Source: Variovorax sp.
GTDB lineage: Bacteria; Pseudomonadota; Gammaproteobacteria; Burkholderiales; Burkholderiaceae_C
DNA: 64,000 nt
NCBI GenBank assembly: GCA_017744285.1
Contig: JAGIBP010000004.1
Span: forward strand, 62,001 to 126,000
Direction of reading: 5' to 3'
Positions within the stretch are counted from its first letter, which is position 1. Every line of letters begins with the position of its first letter. Of this stretch, positions 33,552 through 41,269 are shown piece by piece. The position numbers and the translations under genes were made by a program. Below the pieces are notes generated by a model, which did not search any database, was not told where the DNA came from, and saw nothing but the letters and a program-made list of their open reading frames with translations.

Positions 33552-36218
33552 CTACGCGCCGGCGCCGGGACCCCGCCGCTCCGGTTCGCGCCATCGCGCG
33601 AGTTCCGCCTCGAGGTGGCGCGCGTAGGTCTCGGCCTCGACCCGCGCCGCCTCGAGGCTGCGCGCATATCCGGCCGCCGTGTCGCGCGCGTCCCGGGCCT
33701 GCGCCAATGCCGCCTCCAGGGACTGCGCATAGCGCTCGGCGGTGCGCGCATCCTCGGTCCTCACGGCCACCAATTGCTCGAGCGCCTGCGCGTGCTGCCG
33801 GGCGGCCATGCCGTTCTCGGCCAGCGCGGCGGCCTGGGCGGCGGACGCCGCCCGGATCGCTTCCGCGTTGAGGTTCAGGCGCACGCGCTCGTCCTCCTGG
33901 CCGATCAGGAAGTCCGCCAGCGGTTCCAGCGCCGCGCACGGCAACTCTCGCACCGCGGACGCGATCACCCGGGCGTTGTCGTGGCGATGCGTGGTGCGCA
34001 GCATGCTCCCCGCGCGCACCCGGTACCAGACGAGCGGCTCGGGCAGGCTGGCCAGCCGCAGGCGCGACGCGGCCGCCCGCAGGTGCAGCTGCCAGTCCTC
34101 GTAGGTGACGCCGCGCTGTTCGTGGAAGCCGCCCAGGCGCTCGAAGATCGCGCGGCGATAGATCCCGGACGCGTCGCCGAAGCAGTTGTGGACCGCGCCG
34201 ACGAGCAGGGGGCCGCCGGCGAAGAACTGGTCCGGGCCCTGCCCGTCCGGCGCGGCTTCCGGTGTGCCGGTGGCGTCATGGAAGTGGCGGACGCCGCAGG
34301 TGACGATGTCCGCCTGCAGCGCGTGCGCGGCCTGCCGCAGCGTCGCGACCAGGGCCGGGAAGGCCAGGTTGTCGTCGTCCAGGAGGATCACGAACTCCGT
34401 GGTCGCGGCGCGAATGCCTGCATTGCGCGCCGCGCCCAGGTAGCGGTTGGGCTGCCGCAGCAGCCGCAGGCCCAGGCCGCGATACCGTTCCTCGATCCCC
34501 GCGAGGTAGTGCAGCGCGTCGGCGCCGCGGCTTCCATCGTCGACCACGAGCACCGAGAAGTCGCGGTCGGTCTGCCGCAGGAGCGCCTGCAGGTTCTGAT
34601 CGAGCAGTTGCGGCCGTTCGAAATGCGTGATCACGACGGTGACGCCGGCCGTCGGCGACGCGGACGCGGCGCGTGGCGCCTGCACGCCGTCCGGCCGCAG
34701 GAGGGCAGCCACGTCGCGGCGCAGATCGCAGGCCGGGGCGAGGTCTTCCGAGTCGCGCCAGCGCCAGCCGGCGTTGTGCATCCACTGCGCGATCTCCTGC
34801 GACGGCACGAGGACCCTGTCGGCGCCCTCGACGGCCCTCTGCTCGATGTGTTCGACGGACAGCGTCACGAGATTGCCCGGGAAGCGCCGTTCGCGTTCGC
34901 GCTGCCATCGGCTGCCGCCGCCCGCGAGGATCGCGAGGGTCGTCTCCGCGAAGGCCAGGCCGGCCTGCTTGGCGACGATGCACGCATGGCCCGGGCCGCC
35001 GTGGTCCGGGAACAGGATGGCATCGAAAGCCCTTGCGCGCAGATGGCGGAACACCGCGATGGCGGGCCTCAGGAACGCAGGCTCGACCGGCTGTGCGTTG
35101 TCGTCGCAGGGTTCGATGTCGACCGCGTGCCGCTCGGCGAGCGCCGCCAGCGTCTGGCGCGTCGTTCCGGGAAAGTCCCCGCAGGGCACGAGCGTGAGGT
35201 GCGCCCCGGCGCCGGCCAGGCCTTCGAGCACGCTCGACAGGGGGCCGATCCGATCGGCGTCGAGCATGGCGGCGTTGGCGACGATGCACACGCGGGGCTG
35301 GCCGCACGCCGCCCGAGGCACGGCGACGGCCGGCGCGGCGGCGACCGCCGGCGTGCGGGCGGACTCCGCGGCCGGCGCGATCGCCGCGCACACGTCCGCG
35401 AACGATCGTGCTATGCCGTCCAGCACCGCCGCCTCCGGCTCGCCGTGGCGCAGGGCTTCGAAAGCGGGAGCGATCCAGAACGGCCAGATGCCCTCGCGGC
35501 CCCCGGGCACCCGCTGCGCATGCTGGTGACGACGGCCGGCGTCCAGGAAGGCCTCGATCTCCGGCGCGGCCTCGGCCAGCGGGCGTGGCCACGCGACACC
35601 GAGCCGATCGGCCAGGTGGAGCGCCACGCCCCGCCAGTCGTCCAGCAGCCCCGCATAGCTGCAGAAGGCGCGCACGCCGCCGCGCGTGTGGCGCTCGGCG
35701 GCAAGCGTGTAGCGCAGCCACAGCAGGCCCGCGCGGTCCAGGGTCCAGGGCTGCCAGGGCACCGCGCGGTGCTGGCGCGCCACCAGCGAAGCCGCCGCCT
35801 CGACGGGCTCGCGCAGCATCACCACCGGCAGGCATCGCACCCCCAGATCCGCCAGCGCGCGACGCCACAGCGGGAACACCAGCGCGCTGCGCGGATCCTT
35901 GAACACGAACAGCGTCTGGTCCGCGAATTCGGCCTCGATCATCTCCCGCATCGGCGCCAGGAAGTCTTGCGCCGCGGGCGTCTCGAACCAGGCGTCGGGT
36001 GGGCCGCCCAGGCCGTTGACCGTGGTGCCCGCCGCCGCCAGCACGCGGTCGTTGAGCGCGACCGCCGCTTCCGGCTCCCAGTGCCCCAGTTCGTTGCCCA
36101 GCCCCGCCGGGACCAGGTGCCGCGGCAGCGACGCGCCCAGCAGGCTGACCACCCGCGCGAGCGCGGAGGTGCCGCTGCGGTGCATGCCGAGAATGACGAT
36201 GGCGGTCCGGGCGCTCAC
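33552..36218 (-). CDS. Multidomain fusion: sulfotransferase + GT4-like + GT2 glycosyltransferase + C-terminal coiled coil
   Basis: GTG start VSARTAIVILGMHRSGTSALARVVSLLGA (5'-PSB-like), VFKDPRSALVFPLW...LREPVEAAASLVAR (3'-PB-like); RVCIVANAAMLD...; GT2 VTVVITHFERPQLLDQNLQALLRQTDRDFSVLVVDDGS...VILLDDDN...YEDWQLHLRAA; heptad C-terminus. Confidence 0.82.
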   Translation of the reverse strand: MSARTAIVILGMHRSGTSALARVVSLLGASLPRHLVPAGLGNELGHWEPEAAVALNDRVLAAAGTTVNGLGGPPDAWFETPAAQDFLAPMREMIEAEFADQTLFVFKDPRSALVFPLWRRALADLGVRCLPVVMLREPVEAAASLVARQHRAVPWQPWTLDRAGLLWLRYTLAAERHTRGGVRAFCSYAGLLDDWRGVALHLADRLGVAWPRPLAEAAPEIEAFLDAGRRHQHAQRVPGGREGIWPFWIAPAFEALRHGEPEAAVLDGIARSFADVCAAIAPAAESARTPAVAAAPAVAVPRAACGQPRVCIVANAAMLDADRIGPLSSVLEGLAGAGAHLTLVPCGDFPGTTRQTLAALAERHAVDIEPCDDNAQPVEPAFLRPAIAVFRHLRARAFDAILFPDHGGPGHACIVAKQAGLAFAETTLAILAGGGSRWQRERERRFPGNLVTLSVEHIEQRAVEGADRVLVPSQEIAQWMHNAGWRWRDSEDLAPACDLRRDVAALLRPDGVQAPRAASASPTAGVTVVITHFERPQLLDQNLQALLRQTDRDFSVLVVDDGSRGADALHYLAGIEERYRGLGLRLLRQPNRYLGAARNAGIRAATTEFVILLDDDNLAFPALVATLRQAAHALQADIVTCGVRHFHDATGTPEAAPDGQGPDQFFAGGPLLVGAVHNCFGDASGIYRRAIFERLGGFHEQRGVTYEDWQLHLRAAASRLRLASLPEPLVWYRVRAGSMLRTTHRHDNARVIASAVRELPCAALEPLADFLIGQEDERVRLNLNAEAIRAASAAQAAALAENGMAARQHAQALEQLVAVRTEDARTAERYAQSLEAALAQARDARDTAAGYARSLEAARVEAETYARHLEAELARWREPERRGPGAGA

Positions 36219-36496
36219 GAGAGGCCCCGCGGGGCCCGCCGCGTCCGGGCGGGCGGAGTGCGCTCGTCGCGAGCGGCGTGTGGAGGGGCTGTCAGGTCGC
36301 GCATGGGGTGCCGTCGGCGGGTTCGTGGTCGAGCCTTGAATCCTAGCGAACGGCGATGCGCGAGGTCCCGCGCGGGCCCCGGTCAGTCGGGGTTTTCCAA
36401 CGTGGCGGCCGTGTGGGTCGAGCAGGGGCTGGGCGCGGGCGGGCCTGGACAAGCGGGCCGCGGCACCGGCGCAGGCGCCGTCCGCCGCGGGCTGAG

Positions 36497-37069
36497 TCAC
36501 GCCCCGGTTCGCCAGCGCGCGAGAAGGCGGCGAACCACGCCTGTTCCGCCGCGAGGGTCCGTTCCGATGGGGCGGTCCCGGTAGAGGGCCCGCAGCTCGC
36601 TCAGAACTTCGTTGAGTGCGGCCAGGTTGCGTTCGGAGTAGACCCAGACCCCCGTGACGATGAAATGCCCGGGCATGCTCGACGGCATGGGTGCGACCTG
36701 GACGTTGTCGATGCCGATCCGATGCATGATCTCCGCGCGATCGGCGGCATCGCGTGCCCCTCCCTGCAGGAGCGGCAGCGGCCTCGAGAAGGCGAAACTC
36801 ACGGCCTGCACCTGCTCGAAGGTCTCCGCGACGAACGCGCAGATCTCCAGGAACACCAGCCGGCTGAGGTGACGGGCCTCCTCCTCGCGCCCCTTCATGG
36901 AGGGCCGGGGGTGTTCGATGTGGATCTCGTTCCCCGCGGGGCTCACCGGCACGCGATCCAGCGTGCAGATGAGACGCTCGCCATCGTGGACGAGCATCGG
37001 CTCGCCCAGGCTGTAGGCGGCTCCCCGCGGACCTGTTATTCGTAGTTGTCTCAAGATCAATGCCCGCAT
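36497..37069 (-). CDS. Hypothetical protein
   Basis: MRALILRQLRITGPRGAAYSLGEPMLVHDGERLICTLDRVPVSPAGNEIHIEHPRPSMKGREEEARHLSRLVFLEICAFVAETFEQVQAVSFAF... Confidence 0.6.
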   Translation of the reverse strand: MRALILRQLRITGPRGAAYSLGEPMLVHDGERLICTLDRVPVSPAGNEIHIEHPRPSMKGREEEARHLSRLVFLEICAFVAETFEQVQAVSFAFSRPLPLLQGGARDAADRAEIMHRIGIDNVQVAPMPSSMPGHFIVTGVWVYSERNLAALNEVLSELRALYRDRPIGTDPRGGTGVVRRLLARWRTGA

Positions 37070-37225
37070 TCCCGGGCCCCAATGGTCACCACGATCGTAA
37101 GACGAGCGATCCGGCCCGATGCCCAACTGGAGTGCTTTCGGAGGGCATTCGGCTCTTTTTGCTGCGTTGCGGCAACATCCCCGGCCACTGCAGGGCGGGG
37201 CAGGACCGCGAACGCATTCGGCACT

Positions 37226-39763
37226 TCAGGCCCCGAAGGTGTAGCGCACGCCGATCCATGCGGTGCGCGGCGCGCCGGGTGCGAGGAAGGTCGCTCGCAC
37301 GAGCGGGAAGTCGCCGTTCGCGTTGGCCGGGAAGGGCCGTGCGACGAAGGCACCGGTGGGCGAGAAGGCGTTGGCGCCGAGTTGCCCGCCGGTCGTGTAC
37401 CTGCGGTCGAACAGGTTGTTGACCTCCACGAAGAACTTCAGCCCGGGGCGCGGCCTGAAGTCGGCGCCGAGGTTGAACACCGCGTAACCGCCGGTGCGTC
37501 CCTCGCCGGTGTAGTAGAGGCCGTCGGGCGCGTGAAGGCCGTTCTCGTTGCCGCGCACGTTCGATCCGCTGGAGGCCACCATGTCGAGGTTGAAGCCCCA
37601 GCGCGCATTCGGCTCCCAGCCGGCCGCGAGCTTGAGCACGCGGCGCGGCAGCAGCGCAAGGCGGTCCCCGGGCCGGATCGCGATCGTGCCCTCCGTGCCC
37701 GGCGCGCCGGCGAGCGCCGCGCTGTTGCTGCTGTTGCCCGAGCCGTCGATGGTCTCGGCGCTGCGGAACGTGGCATCGAGCAGCGCGAGGTTGGCGCCGA
37801 AGGTCCACCCCCGCGCGGGCAGCGCCGTCAGCCCTGCCTCGATGCCCTGGCGCCGCGTCTTGCCGAAGTTCTTGAAGTAGCCGAAGCCGCTCGCGTTGTC
37901 CGACACGAACAGGAGGTCGTCCCTGTTGTCCGAGCGGAACACGCCCAGGTTCCAGGTCGCGCTGCGCTGCCAGCCGCCGCGCAGGCCGGCCTCGAAGGTG
38001 GTGGTGACGACCTGCTTGAGCGGCGGATCGCCGGCCAGGGAATTCGGCAGCCGGCAGGGCATCGCGGGGTCGGCGCAGCCGAGTTCGATCGCGGTGGGTG
38101 CGCGGCTGCCCTGGTTCGCGCCCGCGTAGAGCGTCAGCGCCTCGGCGGCCGCGAAGCTCAGGCCGATGGCCGGGTTCAGGCGGCTGAAGCCGTGGTCGCC
38201 CGTGAGCGATCCGGGGGCCGGGCCGGGTGTGATCCAGTCGACGTTCTCGATCCTCGTGTGGTTGTATCGCCCTGACAGCGTGAGGTGCGCCGCCTCGCTG
38301 AGCTCGACGATGTCGCTCGCGTAGAGGCTCCAGGTGCGCGACCGGCTCGACAGGCCCACGCGCGCATCGAAGGCGTTCTCGGAATTCTGCGTGCCGTCGG
38401 CGAAGGCGCCGGGGCCAGCCAGCGGCGTGATCGTGCGGTCCGGGTTGACGAAGCCGAACTGCGCGCTCTGGTCGAAGCCGATCCGGCTCGCGTCGTAGGC
38501 GCCGCCGAAGACCACCTGATGAGCGATGCCGCCGGTTTCCACCCACGCCGTGAATTGGCCCGCGAGGCCCTGGTTGTGCTGCTCGGTGCGGGTGCGGTTG
38601 TGCAGCCCGTTGCATTTCTCGTTGGGCTCGTCGTTCGTGAGCACGTTGGCGATGCAGCGCCAGCGCGGGAAGGGCGTGTTGGCCTGCGTCTCGCCGCTGG
38701 CGGGAAAGCCCGTGAAGCCGGCGCGTGCGAGCGCCGCGCGCTCGGCCGCGCTGGGCTGGTAGAGCGATTCGCCGAGCGAGCCGTCGTTGACGTCGCCGTT
38801 GAGCGTGCCGGCCCGGATGTCGCGCCAGTAGGCGTTCCCCGTGAAGCGCAGCCTGTCGCCGATGTCGTGGCTGCCCTGCAGGTTCAGGAAGACCGAGCGG
38901 TTGTGTGTCTGGTCGGGGATCGTGTAGATGCTCTTCCAGTCGCGCTGCAGGGCGTGCTGCTCCTGCAAGCCGTTGCCCGTGAGGTCGTTGTCGGCATAGG
39001 CCGCCGTGAGGGACAGCTCGGTGTCGCGCGAGCGCTGGCCGAGCTTTGCGAAGAGCTGCCGCAGGTCGCTGGGCGACGATGGGCGCCAGCCGCTCTCGTG
39101 GTAGCGGTTGCCCGCGACGTACCAGTTCACGCCGTCTTCGCGGCTGCCGCCGGTCTCGAACTCGCCCGCGATGCGGCCGTTGCTGCCGCCGAGCATCTGC
39201 AACGACGTGCCCGGGCTCGTGAAGCCGTCCTTGGTGCGCACCGAGAGCGCGCCGCCGAGCGTGTTCAGGCCGAACAGCGGATTGCTCCCGGGCATCAGCA
39301 CCACGTTCTGGATCACGCTCTGCGGAATCAGGTCCCAGCTCACGACGTCGCCGAAGGGCTGGTTCAGGCGCACGCCGTCCAGGTAGACGGACAGCCCCTG
39401 GGGCGTGCCGAGCAGCGGCGAGGCCGTGAAGCCGCGGTAGTTGACGTCGACCTGGAACGGGTTGCCCTGGATCTCGTTGACCGTCACGCCGTTCATGCCG
39501 CGCGCGAGGAAGCCGGGGAGATCCAGCGCATGCGAACGCTCGATGTCCGCGCCGGTGGCGCTTTGCACGTTGGCGGGCACCTGGTCCTTCGGCACGTCCA
39601 GGCCCGGCAGCGGGGTGGGCGCGACGACCGTGATCGTCGGGAGTTCGCCAACCGGTGCCTGCGACTGGGCGAGGCTTCGGGGACTGCCGCAAAGCGCGAG
39701 CGGGACGGTCGCGACGAGCGCCAGCGACGGGTGGCGCATGCGAGCCCCGCGGCAACGTGGCAT
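37226..39763 (-). CDS. TonB-dependent outer-membrane receptor
   Basis: Signal peptide MRHPSLALVATVPLALCGSPRSLAQ; plug NVQSATGADIERSHALDLPGFLARGMNGVTVNEIQGNPFQVDVNYRGFTASPLLGTPQGLSVYLDGVRLNQPFGDVVSWDLIPQ; C-term ...AWIGVRYTFGA; alternative start 39739. Confidence 0.92.
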   Translation of the reverse strand: MPRCRGARMRHPSLALVATVPLALCGSPRSLAQSQAPVGELPTITVVAPTPLPGLDVPKDQVPANVQSATGADIERSHALDLPGFLARGMNGVTVNEIQGNPFQVDVNYRGFTASPLLGTPQGLSVYLDGVRLNQPFGDVVSWDLIPQSVIQNVVLMPGSNPLFGLNTLGGALSVRTKDGFTSPGTSLQMLGGSNGRIAGEFETGGSREDGVNWYVAGNRYHESGWRPSSPSDLRQLFAKLGQRSRDTELSLTAAYADNDLTGNGLQEQHALQRDWKSIYTIPDQTHNRSVFLNLQGSHDIGDRLRFTGNAYWRDIRAGTLNGDVNDGSLGESLYQPSAAERAALARAGFTGFPASGETQANTPFPRWRCIANVLTNDEPNEKCNGLHNRTRTEQHNQGLAGQFTAWVETGGIAHQVVFGGAYDASRIGFDQSAQFGFVNPDRTITPLAGPGAFADGTQNSENAFDARVGLSSRSRTWSLYASDIVELSEAAHLTLSGRYNHTRIENVDWITPGPAPGSLTGDHGFSRLNPAIGLSFAAAEALTLYAGANQGSRAPTAIELGCADPAMPCRLPNSLAGDPPLKQVVTTTFEAGLRGGWQRSATWNLGVFRSDNRDDLLFVSDNASGFGYFKNFGKTRRQGIEAGLTALPARGWTFGANLALLDATFRSAETIDGSGNSSNSAALAGAPGTEGTIAIRPGDRLALLPRRVLKLAAGWEPNARWGFNLDMVASSGSNVRGNENGLHAPDGLYYTGEGRTGGYAVFNLGADFRPRPGLKFFVEVNNLFDRRYTTGGQLGANAFSPTGAFVARPFPANANGDFPLVRATFLAPGAPRTAWIGVRYTFGA

Positions 39764-39833
39764 GGGTGTCTCCTCTTCCCTCTTGGTGGCGTGCCAAGTT
39801 AGGGCAGGAGATCCGCCGCTGTAAAGAGAAGCT

Positions 39834-39854
39834 TCCCGGCCGTGCGCGCCGGGA
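39834..39854 (-). terminator. Weak candidate hairpin terminator downstream of 39864..40979 gene
   Basis: tcccggc-cgtgcgc-gccggga, followed on minus strand by a T/C-rich stretch (agcttctcttt). Confidence 0.35.
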
Positions 39855-39863
39855 GGAGCCGCC

Positions 39864-40979
39864 TCAGATGGCCATCGCCGCCGCCAGGCTGTCGCGGGCC
39901 GCCTTGTTCATGCGGACATGGAACGGCAGGAACGTGAGCCGGTCGGTCACCGTCGCGCCGCCGGGGTTGGACACGTAGTAGCTGCCCCCGAGCGGCGTGC
40001 CGTCCTTGACGAGCGCGCCGGTGTAGACGTTCCCATTGAGCTCGAAGTAGACCCTGTACTGGACCGTCATGCTCAGCGTGGCCGACCGCGGGCGCGGTGC
40101 ATTGGCGACCCAGACCTTGACGCCGTCGATCATGCGCACGGTTCCGTCGGACATGAGGTAGGTGACCGCGTCGCTGGGTGACGTGATGCCGGGCGTCAGC
40201 ACGTCGGCCAGTGTCGCGTTCGTCGCGCAGGCCGAGATGTTGGCGTCGGTCGTGGTGGCCGCGCAGTCGTGAGCGTAGTAGCGATCGCCCAGGGCCGTTT
40301 CCGTGAACTTGATGTAGCTCGCGCCCGCGGCCCAGGTCGCCGTGGGCTTCAGGACGGCCGGGTTGGAGAAGAACGAGTTGTGGAAGTGGGCGAAGTCCGG
40401 CGAGGTGGCGGTCATGGCGCCGGTCAGCGCCACGGTCTCGTAGTTGCTGCGGATCCCCGAGAAGATCACCGTGCGGTTGTCGCCGGCCAGCCGGTTGATC
40501 TGCACGTCGCCGCCGACGTAGCTCACCGTGGAGGCGCTGATGAAAGGCGAAACCAGGATGGCACCATTCTTCAGGACGCGCGTCTCTCCCGGTGAGACCA
40601 GGGCGAGCGTGCTGGCCAGGTTCTGCGCCGCCGTCTGCTGGGTCGTCTGCGGGCCATTCGTGAGCGGCGAAGCGGCCATGACCGCGGAGCCGGATTCCGC
40701 GAAGTTCGTGCCACTGGTCTGCCCGCCGGAGTAGTTCAGGTTCCAGATCAGCTGATAGCTGCCCGCGCTCGGCGCGAGGATCAGGTTCTCGAAGGCCTGC
40801 TGGTTGGCGCTGAGCGACGGGGCCTGCTGCTGCGACGGTTGCGAGGCCGAGGGGCTTGCACTTCCGTTCGCCCCCAGGGCCACCGGTGCGCCGGATGAAC
40901 CGCCGCCCCCACCGCACGCCGAGATCAGGGTCGTGGCCAGGGCCAGGAGGGCAATGCGCCCGCGCTTTGCTGAAATCAT
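39864..40979 (-). CDS. Poly-Gly lipoprotein, beta-rich, unknown function
   Basis: MISAKRGRIALLALATTLISACGGGGGSSGAPVALGANGSASPSASQPSQQQAPSLSANQQAFENLILAPSAGSYQLIWNLNYSGG... Confidence 0.75.
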   Translation of the reverse strand: MISAKRGRIALLALATTLISACGGGGGSSGAPVALGANGSASPSASQPSQQQAPSLSANQQAFENLILAPSAGSYQLIWNLNYSGGQTSGTNFAESGSAVMAASPLTNGPQTTQQTAAQNLASTLALVSPGETRVLKNGAILVSPFISASTVSYVGGDVQINRLAGDNRTVIFSGIRSNYETVALTGAMTATSPDFAHFHNSFFSNPAVLKPTATWAAGASYIKFTETALGDRYYAHDCAATTTDANISACATNATLADVLTPGITSPSDAVTYLMSDGTVRMIDGVKVWVANAPRPRSATLSMTVQYRVYFELNGNVYTGALVKDGTPLGGSYYVSNPGGATVTDRLTFLPFHVRMNKAARDSLAAAMAI

Positions 40980-41011
40980 GGGTCTTCTCCTCGTTGTAAT
41001 TGCGACGCCAT

Positions 41012-41057
41012 GGTCCTCTTTGTGAGGACCTTTCTTGGTAGCCCAGACCAAATCTGG
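41012..41057. promoter_or_regulatory. Two small inverted repeats in the 5' leader of the 39864..40979 gene
   Basis: ggtcctc-tttgt-gaggacc (41012-41030) and ccaga-ccaaa-tctgg (41043-41057). Confidence 0.4.
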
Positions 41058-41213
41058 ACTTCTCACAAGAAAACTCACGCAAAGTAACAAAATGCAGCTC
41101 AACCGCGAATCATGAGAAACGCGGAGACGGGCGCGCGCATCGCGGACCGGGGCCGCCCCCGGAGGCTGTTCATCGGTGGAACTCCCAAGCCGGTAGGCAC
41201 GCGGATTGCAATA

Positions 41214-41246
41214 GGGTTGCACCTTCACTTCGAAAAAGTGCAACCC
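41214..41246. promoter_or_regulatory. Inverted repeat upstream of putA, candidate operator or hairpin
   Basis: gggttgcac-N15-gtgcaaccc, 9-bp perfect arms with inner cactt...aagtg; putA ATG at 41270. Confidence 0.55.
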
Positions 41247-41269
41247 GCACGCCGCGAGTCGACCGAAGC

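Noticed and set aside
36219-36496. Short inverted repeat cgctcg-tcg-cgagcg and other GC repeats between 36219 and 36496
   Set aside because: The short perfect arms are expected by chance at this GC content; no T-tract or conserved context
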